A stretch of 64,000 nt of DNA from Oleiagrimonas sp964566965 (GCA_964566965.1 CAZMKO010000002.1:9269-73268); one strand, 5' to 3'; shown: positions 1-13,377, counted from the stretch's first letter. The notes: generated from the sequence alone by a model not told the origin. Numbers and translations: made by a program.

Positions 1-1
1 G

Positions 2-1063
2 AAGTCCTTCCGCCGCGTGGCCATGAAGTGCCATCCGGACCGCTGTCCGGATGATCCCGCGGCGCTGGAACGCTTCAAGGAGGCCAAGGAAGCCTACGAT
101 GTGCTGTCCGATGCGCAAAAGCGCGCCATGTATGACCAGTACGGCCATGCCGCGTTCGAGGGCGGCATGGGTGGCGGCGGTGGCGGCGCCGGGTTCGGCG
201 ACATGGGCGACATCTTCGGCGACATCTTCGGCGATATTTTCGGTGGCGGCCGTGGTCCGCGCCAGGCGCGCGGTGCCGACCTGCGTTACATCATGGAAGT
301 GGACCTGGAGGAGGCCGTCTTCGGGGTCACCCGCGACATCGAGATTCCCACTCTTGTCGCCTGCGATGAATGCAAGGGAACCGGTTCGGAAGACGGCAAC
401 ACCGTCACCTGTTCCACCTGCGCCGGACATGGCCGCGTGCGCATGCAGAACGGCATCTTTTCGGTGCAGCAGACCTGTCCGCACTGCGGCGGATCGGGAC
501 AGAAGATCGAGCATCCCTGCAAGCGCTGCCACGGCCACGGCCGTGTCGAGGACAAGCGCACGCTGTCGGTGAACATCCCCGCTGGTGTCGACAACGGCGA
601 CCGCATCCGGCTGACCGGGCAGGGTGAGGCGGCCCCGGCCGGCGGTCGCGACGGCGACCTGTACGTGGAAATCCACGTGCGCGAGCACGCCATTTTCCAG
701 CGTGACGGGCGCGACCTGCATTGCGAGGTACCCATCCGCTTCGCCCAGGCGGCACTGGGAGCCACGCTGAAAGTGCCGACGCTGGAAGGCGATGTGGACA
801 TCAACGTGCCGCCGGAAACCCAGAGCGGCCAGACCTTCCGTCTGCGCGGCCGTGGCGTGAAGCCGGTCCGTGGCGGGCATGCCGGCGACCTGATCTGCAG
901 TGTCACCGTGGAAACGCCGGTACGACTGAACGCGGAGCAGCGCGAGCTGCTCAAGGCTTTCGAGTCCACCTTCGATGATGCCGACGCGGCCGAGACCCAT
1001 TCCCCGCGCGCCGGCAACTGGAAGGACGGCGTCAAGAAATTCTTCTCCCGCAAGACGGCATGA
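2..1063 (+). CDS. dnaJ: Chaperone DnaJ, 5'-truncated by window edge
   Basis: Co-chaperone that stimulates DnaK ATP hydrolysis and delivers unfolded clients. The window begins inside the J domain: the reading frame is open from base 2 (KSFRRVAMKCHPDR) and includes the HPD motif needed to activate DnaK. A Gly/Phe-rich linker follows (about visible residues 50-80). The zinc domain has four CxxCxGxG modules (CDECKGTG, CSTCAGHG, CPHCGGSG, CKRCHGHG), which marks a type I DnaJ rather than CbpA, and a C-terminal substrate-binding and dimerisation domain completes it. The true start lies upstream of the window, about 30 codons before base 2 by comparison with the family. dapB follows at 75 bp, an order common in Xanthomonadales. 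Confidence 0.97.
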   Translation, partial: KSFRRVAMKCHPDRCPDDPAALERFKEAKEAYDVLSDAQKRAMYDQYGHAAFEGGMGGGGGGAGFGDMGDIFGDIFGDIFGGGRGPRQARGADLRYIMEVDLEEAVFGVTRDIEIPTLVACDECKGTGSEDGNTVTCSTCAGHGRVRMQNGIFSVQQTCPHCGGSGQKIEHPCKRCHGHGRVEDKRTLSVNIPAGVDNGDRIRLTGQGEAAPAGGRDGDLYVEIHVREHAIFQRDGRDLHCEVPIRFAQAALGATLKVPTLEGDVDINVPPETQSGQTFRLRGRGVKPVRGGHAGDLICSVTVETPVRLNAEQRELLKAFESTFDDADAAETHSPRAGNWKDGVKKFFSRKTA

Positions 1064-1138
1064 CCCACGCCTCCGATACCGTCACGGCAGATCCGGTCGT
1101 GACGCGTTAGGATCGACACTTTGCATGGTTTCACCGAC

Positions 1139-1951
1139 ATGAACACACCGGTACGACTGGCCGTCAATGGCGCCTCCGGTCGCATGGGGCAGGCATTGAT
1201 CCGGCTGCTCCGTGGCGATCGCCGCTTCAAGCTCACGCGGGCCGTGATCGATGCCGATTCCGAGCTGCTGGGGCAGCCGATCCATCAGCCCAGCACACCG
1301 GAAACGCCGCACTACGTCTCCGGCTGGACACAGGCGGAGACGCTCGACGTGGTGGTGGACTTCAGCACGCCCGACGGGCTGGCCGATGCGTTGGATCACT
1401 GCGAAGCCCACGGCGTGGCGCTGGTGACCGGCACCACGGGATTGTCCGCGGCACTGCGGGCGCGTCTGGAAGCGGCCGGCGAACGTATTCCGGTATTGCG
1501 CGCCGCCAACTTCAGTCTCGGCGTGGCGGTGCTGAAGCGCCTGCTGGGTGAGGCGGCGGCGGCCTTGCCGGATTGGGATCTGGAAATTGTCGAGGCGCAT
1601 CACGCCCGCAAACAGGACGCGCCGTCCGGCACGGCCCTGGCTCTGGGGCAGGCCGCGGCGGCCGCGCGCGGAGCGGATCTGGACGCGGTGGCGGTGCACG
1701 AACGTCACGGTCATACCGGTGAACGTGTGCCGGGCAGCATCGGGTTTGCGGTCGTGCGCGGCGCCGACATCGTCGGCGAACATACCGCCATGCTGGCCGC
1801 GCCCGGCGAGCGGGTGGAACTGGTCCACCGTGCCACCGATCGCGCCATTTTTGCCCGTGGCGCTTTGACTGCCGCGACCTGGCTGGCCGGCCGGGAGGCC
1901 GGGCATCACGATATCGGTGACATGCTGGCCGACCGCATGGGGCGTCGCTGA
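1139..1951 (+). CDS. dapB: 4-hydroxy-tetrahydrodipicolinate reductase
   Basis: NAD(P)H-dependent reduction in the diaminopimelate/lysine pathway; cytosolic. The predicted protein has 270 aa, the normal family length. The N terminus carries the dinucleotide-binding glycine motif GASGRMG (residues 11-17), then VVDFSTPDG and GTTGL. The catalytic block EAHHARKQDAPSGTA, with the His pair and the Lys, lies near residues 152-166. The start is taken at ATG 1139 because the protein then begins directly at the Rossmann strand (MNTPVRLAVNG); a TTG six codons upstream is in frame but adds no conserved sequence. It follows dnaJ on the same strand. Confidence 0.97.
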   Translation: MNTPVRLAVNGASGRMGQALIRLLRGDRRFKLTRAVIDADSELLGQPIHQPSTPETPHYVSGWTQAETLDVVVDFSTPDGLADALDHCEAHGVALVTGTTGLSAALRARLEAAGERIPVLRAANFSLGVAVLKRLLGEAAAALPDWDLEIVEAHHARKQDAPSGTALALGQAAAAARGADLDAVAVHERHGHTGERVPGSIGFAVVRGADIVGEHTAMLAAPGERVELVHRATDRAIFARGALTAATWLAGREAGHHDIGDMLADRMGRR

Positions 1952-2007
1952 GGGCGTGCTTTCCGGCATGCCGGGCGTGTCGTGTGGAGGGTTTTGGGTG
2001 GCAGGCT

Positions 2008-2048
2008 GGGATTCGGGGCTCGGGATTTGGGCTCGGGATTCGGGAGGG
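2008..2048. repeat. Degenerate GGGATTC-type heptamer array
   Basis: Consecutive 7-mers (one of them 6) read GGGATTC, GGGGCTC, GGGATTT, GGGCTC, GGGATTC, GGGAGGG. They lie in the 170-bp gap between dapB and the convergent oxygenase gene. The unit length and G-rich character match the perfect heptamer arrays that frame the four-helix-bundle gene at 4.1-4.6 kb, but no such gene is present here. It may be a decayed or empty copy of the same kind of element; that link is inference. Confidence 0.6.
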
Positions 2049-2121
2049 CAGTCCGTGGTCGCGATGGTCCCGGGCGGGTCGGGGCTTCGGAGCCGGCGGC
2101 TCCGCCTTTCCGCGTGCCGAA

Positions 2122-2811
2122 TCAGCGATGCGACGCGTTGCGGTCGCGTCCGGCGCCGACCTTGCGGTCCAGCTTTCCGAACAGTTTCTTGAAGGCGCGT
2201 GAAAAACGGCCGCGCTGGGTCTTGCGCAGGCGGGCTTCCTCGCTGACCAGCCAGGCGACCTGGATGACGCGGCGTTCTCCTTCATGCGGCAGGTGGCCGT
2301 GGAAGGAATTGTCCGAGCGCCGGAATGCCACGAATTCACCGTACAGCGGCTTGATCTCGGGCCCGACGGTGGCGTCGATGTTGTCGATGGCGCGCAGAAA
2401 ACGCAGGCAACCGGCGCTGGTGTCGGGCCAGCTTTCGTTGAGGTAGATCAACGCGGTGGCCACCTTCGATGTACTGTCGGTGTGGATGGTGCCATGGCGC
2501 CGGTTGAGGAAGCGGCAGATTGTGACCAGGGTCGGGTACCGGGCCAGGTTGTCGATGCCCAGGCGCTCGCCGATCGCGTCGGCGAATGCCGGCGTGGTGA
2601 GATTGTCCACCAGATCGCGGATGCTGGGGCCGCATTCGTCCGGATCGTAGGGGAAAAATCCCGCTTCACGGTAAGCCGGAAAATCATGGTCCAGTGCCTT
2701 GCGGCGCGCATGGGGAAGCATCGCGTGCGACACCATGAACGCGAACGGCTCGGCGAAAACCAGGGTGTCGGGGCGTTCCAGCTGGGCGGGGTCGAGGAGG
2801 AGGCTGCTCAT
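2122..2811 (-). CDS. 2OG-Fe(II) oxygenase superfamily protein
   Basis: The 229-aa protein resembles the prolyl-4-hydroxylase-like 2OG-Fe(II)_Oxy_3 group, non-haem iron enzymes that couple oxidation of a substrate to 2-oxoglutarate decarboxylation. The iron-binding facial triad can be read as H110-x-D112 (GTIHTDST) with the distal His in SFHGHLP near residue 171 or 173, followed by a basic residue (ERR, about 179-181) suited to 2-oxoglutarate binding. The last 35 residues are strongly basic (SRAFKKLFGKLDRKVGAGR), an unusual tail for the family. The substrate cannot be inferred. The gene stands alone between dapB (convergent) and carA (divergent). Confidence 0.8.
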   Translation of the reverse strand: MSSLLLDPAQLERPDTLVFAEPFAFMVSHAMLPHARRKALDHDFPAYREAGFFPYDPDECGPSIRDLVDNLTTPAFADAIGERLGIDNLARYPTLVTICRFLNRRHGTIHTDSTSKVATALIYLNESWPDTSAGCLRFLRAIDNIDATVGPEIKPLYGEFVAFRRSDNSFHGHLPHEGERRVIQVAWLVSEEARLRKTQRGRFSRAFKKLFGKLDRKVGAGRDRNASHR

Positions 2812-3008
2812 GCGAAGGGCGTGCGAGGTGGTGTCGGGGCATTGTAGTGCGTGGCGCGCATTCCGGCAGGGTTCCCGGCCGGCAAATTTTTGTGGACAGC
2901 CCGGGATGCGCGACTTAACATGTTTTCCCGCCCGATGTTCTTTCCTTGCAAATCCCGTCCAGGCCCGAGCCGGCCTGCGGGCTTTGTCGCACCTGTGAGG
3001 CGGTCCAG

Positions 3009-4177
<1,169 letters not shown>

Positions 4178-4181
<4 letters not shown>

Positions 4182-4603
4182 GCGTCACGCATTTCCGTGA
4201 TCTGGATGTCTGGCGTGTAGCCATGGCACTGACCCGTTCGGTATACGAATTGACGGCGGTTTTCCCTCGGGAGGAACGTTATGGTCTGGCCTCGCAATTG
4301 CAGCGTGCGGCTGTTTCGGTACCGTCGAACATCGCCGAGGGGAACGCCAGGCATTCGCGCCGCGAATATGCGCGTTTTGTTTCCATCGCGTCCGGCTCTG
4401 TGGCGGAAGTGCAAACCCAGTTGCTGCTTACCGAGGATCTCGGCCTGGTGGATGGGGCTGCCGTCGAGCCGGCACTTGAGCTTGCCGAACGCGTCAGCCA
4501 AATGCTCTATCGGCTCCAGCAATCACTGGGAAGTTTTGCCAATGACGGGTCCCGGGTCCCGGGTCCCGGGTCCCGATCCACCGCCCCCCGGTCCCGGAGT
4601 TGA
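4178..4603 (+). CDS. Four-helix bundle protein (S23 / TIGR02436 family)
   Basis: The 141-aa protein belongs to the four-helix-bundle family first seen as the product of 23S rRNA intervening sequences and related to the Avd protein of diversity-generating retroelements. Family marks are FRDLDVWRVAMALTRSVYEL at the start, LASQLQRAAVSVPSNIAEG, and SRREYARFVSIASGSVAEVQ. Its molecular role is unknown. It overlaps the carA stop by ATGA and ends 3 bp before carB, so it sits inside the car operon and is probably translationally coupled. Its last 20 or so residues (RVPGPGSRSTAPRSRS) derive from the right heptamer array. No reverse transcriptase, variable repeat or rRNA gene is nearby. The inverted flanking arrays suggest a mobile or formerly mobile unit; no transposase is present. 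Confidence 0.88.
4546..4573. repeat. Heptamer array (CGGGTCC)x4, right arm
   Basis: Four perfect tandem copies of CGGGTCC, followed by the imperfect CGATCC, at the 3' end of the four-helix-bundle gene and about 33 bp before the carB start. It is the reverse complement in phase of the left array at 4131-4160. Confidence 0.9.
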
Positions 4604-4606
4604 ACC

Positions 4607-7837
<3,231 letters not shown>

Positions 7838-8270
7838 GAGCGATGTAAAATCGCCCACTTGCTGCGAGCACCGCCGGCACACACTCGTGGCGGCGCTCGA
7901 ATGGTTCACATGCGCTGAGCACGGGTGCCGTCGCGCGAAGCTGACCGGCGGCTTGACGCGCGGGGCGCATGTTCCGCGAAATGGGCGTCGACGGCTTGCT
8001 TTGTCGCGCGCCGCGCCGCATGCTTTGGGCGTAGCCACAACGTCACAACAAGGAAACCGCAAAGCCATCACCACGGCCGGGCCGCGCGCCCCGCGGCGGT
8101 GCGGCGAATCGCCCGGCAGATGCCGTCGCGGTTCGGGACAGGCTTTGGAGGTCCGCTCAATCGAAATGCCAGTCTTGCCCGTTCCGGCGGGCAAGCGCTG
8201 GTCTTTTGGCTGTTACCACCATTGGCGGGCGCACCGCGTCGTTCCGCCGTATTTTTCAGGAGTACGTACC
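7838..8270. other. 433-bp intergenic region, carB to greA
   Basis: No protein-like frame is visible on either strand apart from frames that run on into greA without conserved residues. The stretch is GC-rich with no clear hairpin-plus-T-run terminator. The greA ribosome-binding site (AGGAG) lies at its end, ten bases before ATG 8271. A greA promoter is expected here, but I could not place one with confidence. Confidence 0.5.
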
Positions 8271-8747
8271 ATGAACCGTGCCCCCATGACCAAGAAGGGT
8301 GCCGAGCGTTTGCGCAGCGAGCTGGAGCGGCTGAAGTTCGAAGAACGCCCGCGCATCGTCGAGGCGATCGCCGAGGCCCGTGCCCACGGTGATCTCAAGG
8401 AAAATGCCGAATACCATGCCGCGCGCGAGCAGCAGAGTTTCGTCGAAGGGCGCATCAACGAGTTGGAGGCGGCGCTGTCCTCGGCCCAGGTCATCGACCC
8501 GACCACGCTGGGCGTGGGCGACAAGGTCGTGTTCGGTGCCACAGTGGCACTGGAAGAGGTGGACAGCGGCAAGGAGGTCACCTACCAGATCGTGGGCGAC
8601 CTGGAGGCCGACATCAAACAGAATCTGATCGCCGTGTCGTCGCCCATCGCGCGGGCACTGATCGGCCGCCGCGAGGGTGACAGCTTCACCTTCGAGGCGC
8701 CCAACGGCCACAAGGAATATGAGGTCGTCGAGGTGAGCTACAAGTAA
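8271..8747 (+). CDS. greA: Transcription elongation factor GreA
   Basis: Binds in the RNA polymerase secondary channel and stimulates cleavage of backtracked transcripts. The protein has 158 aa, the standard size. The N-terminal antiparallel coiled coil includes the tip region EARAHGDLKENAEYHAAREQ with its acidic residues. The C-terminal FKBP-like domain starts near residue 80 (VIDPTTLGVGDKVVFG). ATG 8271 is chosen because it is preceded by AGGAG at a good distance and gives the family N terminus (MNRAPMTKKGAERLRSEL); an in-frame upstream extension of 128 codons is not protein-like. The ABC-F gene begins 1 bp after its stop. Confidence 0.97.
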   Translation: MNRAPMTKKGAERLRSELERLKFEERPRIVEAIAEARAHGDLKENAEYHAAREQQSFVEGRINELEAALSSAQVIDPTTLGVGDKVVFGATVALEEVDSGKEVTYQIVGDLEADIKQNLIAVSSPIARALIGRREGDSFTFEAPNGHKEYEVVEVSYK

Positions 8748-8748
8748 G

Positions 8749-10737
8749 ATGCTGGCGTTTCGCAACCTTGCCCTGCGACGCGGCGGACGACTGCTGTTGT
8801 CCGGCGTCGATGTGGTGCTCCACGTCGGCTGGAAGGTCGGCGTGGTCGGTCGCAATGGATGCGGCAAGTCGACGTTGCTGGCCGCCGTGCGCGGTGAGCT
8901 GGACAGCGATGCCGGCAGTGTGGATTTGCCCGCCGGCGTCCGTGTGGCGTCGGTGGCGCAGGAGGCACCGGCGTTGCCCGATCCGGCCATCGAGTACGTG
9001 CTGGGAGGCGATACGGAGGTCGCGGCCGCGTTGGCGATGGAAGCCGAGGCCGCGGCCGCCGGCGACCATGCGCGCGTGGCAGCGGCCCATCTTCGCATCG
9101 AAGAACTCAACGGCTACGACGCACGTGCCCGCGCCGGACGCCTGCTGCACGGGCTGGGATTTTCGCCTGCCACCCACGAGCAGCCGGTGGCGGCATTTTC
9201 CGGCGGCTGGCGGGTGCGCCTGAATCTGGCCCGCGCCCTGATGGCGCCGTCCGAACTGCTGCTGCTCGACGAGCCCACCAACCATCTCGACCTGGATGCC
9301 GTGTTGTGGCTGGAGCAATGGTTGCGCCGCTATCCGGGCATGTTGCTGGTGATCTCCCACGACCGCGAATTCCTCGATGGCGTCACCTCGCATACGTTGC
9401 ACCTGGAGCAGGGCGGGGCGAAGCTCTATACCGGTGACTACAGCGCCTTCGAGCGCCAGCGTTCGGAACATCTGCGCCAGCAGCAGATCGCGCACGACCG
9501 CGAGCAGGCCGAGCGCGCGCACCTGGAATCGTTCATCAACCGCTTCAAGGCCAAGGCGACCAAGGCGCGCCAGGCGCAGTCGCGCATCAAGCGTCTGGAA
9601 AAGATGAGCGGCACCGAAGCGGTGCGCGTGGACCGACCGTTCCATTTCAGCTTTCCCGCCCCTGCACGCTTGCCCGAATCGATGCTGAAGCTGGACCATG
9701 TCGACACCGGTTACCCGGCATTGCCTGTGGGAGCAGCCTCAGCCGCGATCGATCATGCGGCAGGACATCATGCCATCGCGGATGGAGCCGCTCCCACAGA
9801 CAATGCGAATGCGCGGCTGGTGTTGAGTGATGTCACGCTCAACCTGCAGGCCGGCGACCGCATCGGCCTGCTGGGACCGAACGGCGCCGGCAAGTCCACG
9901 CTGGTCAAGTCGTTGGTCGGCGAATTGCCGTTGCTGGCCGGCGAGCGCAGCGTGCACAAGGACCTCGGCATCGGCTACTTCGCCCAGCACACGGTGGAGA
10001 ACCTGCGTGCCGGTGAAAGTCCGCATGATCATCTGGCGCGCCTGGCGCCCACCGCCACCACGCAGGCACTGCGTGACTGGCTGGGACGCTGGCATTTCGC
10101 CGGTGACCGCGCCCTGGAGCCGGTGGACGGGTTTTCCGGCGGCGAGCGCGCGCGGTTGGCACTGTCGCTGATCGCATGGGAGAAGCCGGGCCTTCTGTTG
10201 CTGGACGAGCCCACCAATCATCTGGACATGGATATGCGCGAGGCGTTGGCCGAGGCGCTCAACGACTATCCGGGCGCGTTGGTGCTGGTGTCCCATGACC
10301 GGCATCTGCTGGGGCTGGTTTGTGACGATTTCTGGCGCGTGGCCGATGGCGAGGTCGTGCATTTCGACGGGGACCTGGATGATTACGCGCGCTGGCTGCG
10401 CAACCGCGGCCAGGAAAGCGGCACCGACAAGGACGCGCGCACCGCGGACGGTGGCGCTCGCGCCAACGCGCAAGAGCGCCGGCGTGCCGCGGCGCGTGAA
10501 CGCGAACGCACGCGGGACCTGCGCCGGCAGCTCGAAAAACTGGAAAAACACATCGCCGGTATCGATGCACAACTGGCCTCCCTCGAGACGCGGTTGGCCG
10601 ACCCGGATATCTATGCCGGTCCCACCGCCGTACTGGCGGATATCGGTCGCGAGCAGGGTGAATTGCGTCGGCAGAAGGCCAGCCTCGAAAACCGCTGGCT
10701 GGAACTTGGCGAAGAACTGGAGAACCAGGTGGCATGA
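8749..10737 (+). CDS. yheS: ABC-F ATPase (YheS-like) with an in-frame REP insertion
   Basis: Soluble twin-ABC protein of the ABC-F family, which acts on ribosomes; YheS-type members relieve translation problems. The 662-aa protein has ABC1 with Walker A GRNGCGKST (about residues 35-43), the signature FSGGW and LLLDEPTNHLD. An interdomain linker rich in Arg/Lys/Gln follows, then ABC2 with Walker A GPNGAGKST (about 376-384) and signature FSGGERARLAL. A basic coiled-coil C terminus follows. No membrane segments are seen. Between LDHVDTGYPAL and the second nucleotide-binding core lies a 30-residue Ala/His-rich insert (about residues 326-355). It is the translation of a REP doublet (9726-9798) and is probably a surface loop. 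The stop overlaps the next start (ATGA). Confidence 0.9.
   Translation: MLAFRNLALRRGGRLLLSGVDVVLHVGWKVGVVGRNGCGKSTLLAAVRGELDSDAGSVDLPAGVRVASVAQEAPALPDPAIEYVLGGDTEVAAALAMEAEAAAAGDHARVAAAHLRIEELNGYDARARAGRLLHGLGFSPATHEQPVAAFSGGWRVRLNLARALMAPSELLLLDEPTNHLDLDAVLWLEQWLRRYPGMLLVISHDREFLDGVTSHTLHLEQGGAKLYTGDYSAFERQRSEHLRQQQIAHDREQAERAHLESFINRFKAKATKARQAQSRIKRLEKMSGTEAVRVDRPFHFSFPAPARLPESMLKLDHVDTGYPALPVGAASAAIDHAAGHHAIADGAAPTDNANARLVLSDVTLNLQAGDRIGLLGPNGAGKSTLVKSLVGELPLLAGERSVHKDLGIGYFAQHTVENLRAGESPHDHLARLAPTATTQALRDWLGRWHFAGDRALEPVDGFSGGERARLALSLIAWEKPGLLLLDEPTNHLDMDMREALAEALNDYPGALVLVSHDRHLLGLVCDDFWRVADGEVVHFDGDLDDYARWLRNRGQESGTDKDARTADGGARANAQERRRAAARERERTRDLRRQLEKLEKHIAGIDAQLASLETRLADPDIYAGPTAVLADIGREQGELRRQKASLENRWLELGEELENQVA
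9726..9798. repeat. REP doublet (REPIN-like) inside a coding sequence
   Basis: The 73-bp inverted pair begins TGTGGGAGCAGCCTCAGCCG and ends CGGATGGAGCCGCTCCCACA. The arms are typical of REP sequences mobilised by RAYT transposases in Pseudomonas and Xanthomonadales. The element is read through in frame by the ABC-F gene. The same family occurs intergenically at 60510-60654. Confidence 0.88.
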
Positions 10738-11639
10738 GCACGCTGTATGCGTTGTTGCCCCCGATCGGGCGGTTCGACGCGGTGCCCGGGATGCGAGCGT
10801 GGCTGGCGCGGGGTGACCGGCTGGAGGTGGGGGCGGTCGGCGAGCAGGCTGCCGCCAGCTACTTTCTCTGGCCGGGCAGCCGGCTTCCGGCCGCCGCCTT
10901 GATGCGTGCGGCCCTGGACCAGCCGACCGACGGGCATGCCTGGTTGTGTCTGGACCCGGCCCATGTGCGCCCGGACATGACCGGCGCGCGCATGCTGGCC
11001 TGCGGCAATCTCGACCTCGATGCCGCGGAGGCGGAGGCGTTGGCGCGGCCGTTGCGGCCGTTGTTCGGGGATGCCGGCATGCGGCTGGAGACCACGCTTC
11101 CGTCGCGCTGGCACCTGCGCCTGCCGGCCGACTCGCCGCTACCCGATTTCCATGCGCCCGCCGAGGTGCTGGGTGACGACATCACGCGCTATCTGCCCGC
11201 CGGCCCGAAGGGGAGGCGTTGGCGCCAGTTGTTCAACGAAAGTCAGATCCTGCTGCATCAAAATCCGCTCAATCGTGAACGCGAGACGCATGACCGGCTG
11301 CCGGTCAACAGCTTGTGGCCCTGGGGCGGCGGACGCCTGCCGGCCTGGGTGAAGGCCGGCCCGGGCGAGGTCTACGCGGACGATCTGCTGCCGCGGGCAC
11401 TGGCCGCGCGGGCAGGCGTCCTGACACGGCCGCTGGATACCTTCGATGCTTCGCGCGGCGTCCGGGTCGACACCTTGCTGGATTTGGGCCGTTCCGGTTC
11501 CCCGCAGGCCTGCATGGACCTGCTTGGCGACGTGCTGGGCCAACGGCGCGTGCGCTCGCTGGTGTTGCATTTTGCGACCGGCGAGCGCTGGCGGGTGAGT
11601 CGTTGGCAGCGATGGCGTCTCTGGCGTCACGTGTCATGA
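10734..11639 (+). CDS. COG4255-like conserved protein (annotated as phosphoglycerate mutase-like in relatives)
   Basis: The 301-aa protein is of a type found beside recJ in Xanthomonadales, where it is often named cofactor-independent phosphoglycerate mutase-like. What is visible is an N-terminal MSTLYALLPPIGRFDAVPG and a conserved NSLWPWGGGRLP block (about residues 190-201). The metal-binding motifs of true iPGAM or alkaline phosphatases are not apparent, so I would not assign that activity. The function is unknown. It overlaps the ABC-F stop and the recJ start by ATGA on both sides, implying translational coupling through the three genes. Confidence 0.75.
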   Translation: MSTLYALLPPIGRFDAVPGMRAWLARGDRLEVGAVGEQAAASYFLWPGSRLPAAALMRAALDQPTDGHAWLCLDPAHVRPDMTGARMLACGNLDLDAAEAEALARPLRPLFGDAGMRLETTLPSRWHLRLPADSPLPDFHAPAEVLGDDITRYLPAGPKGRRWRQLFNESQILLHQNPLNRERETHDRLPVNSLWPWGGGRLPAWVKAGPGEVYADDLLPRALAARAGVLTRPLDTFDASRGVRVDTLLDLGRSGSPQACMDLLGDVLGQRRVRSLVLHFATGERWRVSRWQRWRLWRHVS

Positions 11640-13357
11640 CGGATGTGCGCCTGCAACGTCGTCCGCTGCCGCCGCACATGGATGCGGTGGACTGGCCGGC
11701 CGCGTTGCCACCGGTGCTGCGCCGCATCTACGCCGCCCGTGGCGTATGCCAGGCGGATGCGCTCGACTACCGCCTGACCCGCCTGGCACCACCGCATCTG
11801 CTCGGCGGCCTGGAGGCCGCGACCGCGCGCCTGTTGCGCGCACTGGATCGCGGCGAACGCGTGCTGGTCGTGGGCGACTACGATTGCGACGGCGCGACCG
11901 GCTGCGCGGTGGCAGTGCGCGGTTTGCGGCTGCTCGGACTGTCGCGGGTCGATTTCGTGGTGCCGCACCGCATGCGCCATGGTTACGGACTCAGTCCGGC
12001 GCTGGTGGCGTCGCTGGATGCGCCGCCGGACCTCATCGTCACCGTCGACAACGGGGTCGCCAGCGTGGACGGCGTGGCTGCCGCGCGTGACCTCGGGGTG
12101 GACGTGGTGGTCACCGACCATCACCTGCCGGGCCCGCAACTGCCCGCGGCACACGCCATCGTCAACCCGAATCTTGCCGGTGACGGTTTCCCCAGCAAGG
12201 CGCTGGCCGGCGTCGGCGTGATGTTCTACCTGTTGATGGCTCTGCGCACACGCATGCGGGCGGAAGGCCGGTTCGACCGGCACACGCAACCGGACCTGTC
12301 GGTGCTGCTGGACCTGGTGGCACTCGGCACCGTGGCCGACCTGGTGCCGTTGGACGACAACAACCGCATCCTGGTCGAAGCGGGCCTGCGGCGTATCCGT
12401 GCCGGTCGCGCCTGCGCCGGGGTTCGCGCGCTGATTCGGGCCAGCAACCGTGCCGAAGCCACATTGGGGTCGACCGACATGGCTTTCGCGCTGGCCCCCC
12501 GGCTGAACGCGGCGGGACGTCTGGAGGACATGACGCAGGGTATTGCCTGTCTGCTGGAGGACGACGCGGCGCGTGCCGATACACTGGCGGTACGGTTGTC
12601 GGCCATCAATGCCGAGCGCCGTCAGCTGCAGGAGGAAATGGTTGCCGAGGCGAGCACCCTGGCGGCGGACGTGGGGCAGGTCGACACACTTGGCGTGACC
12701 CTGTTCGAGCCGCACTGGCACGCCGGCGTGGTCGGTCTGGTGGCGTCCAGAATCAAGGATCGCCTGTACCGCCCGGTGATCGCGTTCGCGCCATCCGGTG
12801 ACGAGGGTGACGGACTGCTGCGCGGTTCGGCGCGTTCCATCCCGGGCTTCCATGTACGCGACGCACTGGCCGATGTCGCGGCCCGCCACCCCGGTTTGGT
12901 GGTTCGTTTCGGCGGGCACGCCATGGCCGCCGGCTTGAGTCTCGACGCCGACCGTTTCGAACAATTCGCACATGCCTTCGACGCGGTCGCGCGCGAGCGC
13001 CTGGGCCGGCAGCCGCTGCAGCCGGTGCTATGGAGTGACGGTGAACTGGCGCCCGGTGAATGCAACCTGGAGCTGGCGCAGTGGCTGCGTCGGGCCGGAC
13101 CGTGGGGGCAGGGCTTCGAGGCTCCGTTTTTCGACAACGTGTTCGAGTGCGTCAGCGTGCGCCCGATGGGCGTGGGCCACCGTCGCCTGACACTGCGCGA
13201 CCCGCGTGACGGCGCGGTGCGGGACGCGGTGATGTTCCAGGTTTCCGAGAATCAGGAATTCCCGTCCTTGTTGCGCGCAGGCTACGAACTGGTCGTCAAC
13301 GACTGGCAAGGCCGCCAGAGCGCGCGCCTGATCGTGCGCCACGTCGAACCCGTCTGA
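11636..13357 (+). CDS. recJ: Single-stranded-DNA-specific exonuclease RecJ
   Basis: 5'-3' exonuclease on single-stranded DNA in RecF recombination, mismatch repair and base excision repair. The predicted length of 573 aa is normal for gammaproteobacteria. DHH phosphoesterase motifs are present in order: VVGDYDCDGATG, TVDNGV and VVTDHHLPG, with the DHHA1 motif FGGHAMAAG in the second half and a C-terminal OB-like domain. ATG 11636 overlaps the preceding stop (ATGA) and gives MTDVRLQRRPLPP. Longer in-frame starts would run back through the upstream gene in another frame and are rejected. Confidence 0.96.
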   Translation: MTDVRLQRRPLPPHMDAVDWPAALPPVLRRIYAARGVCQADALDYRLTRLAPPHLLGGLEAATARLLRALDRGERVLVVGDYDCDGATGCAVAVRGLRLLGLSRVDFVVPHRMRHGYGLSPALVASLDAPPDLIVTVDNGVASVDGVAAARDLGVDVVVTDHHLPGPQLPAAHAIVNPNLAGDGFPSKALAGVGVMFYLLMALRTRMRAEGRFDRHTQPDLSVLLDLVALGTVADLVPLDDNNRILVEAGLRRIRAGRACAGVRALIRASNRAEATLGSTDMAFALAPRLNAAGRLEDMTQGIACLLEDDAARADTLAVRLSAINAERRQLQEEMVAEASTLAADVGQVDTLGVTLFEPHWHAGVVGLVASRIKDRLYRPVIAFAPSGDEGDGLLRGSARSIPGFHVRDALADVAARHPGLVVRFGGHAMAAGLSLDADRFEQFAHAFDAVARERLGRQPLQPVLWSDGELAPGECNLELAQWLRRAGPWGQGFEAPFFDNVFECVSVRPMGVGHRRLTLRDPRDGAVRDAVMFQVSENQEFPSLLRAGYELVVNDWQGRQSARLIVRHVEPV

Positions 13358-13377
13358 TTTTGCGGGGCACCCGGGAG

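Noticed and set aside
11315..11635. Upstream extension of recJ by 107 codons
   Set aside because: The extension overlaps the preceding gene in another frame and lacks conserved residues; ATG 11636 fits the family and the ATGA overlap.
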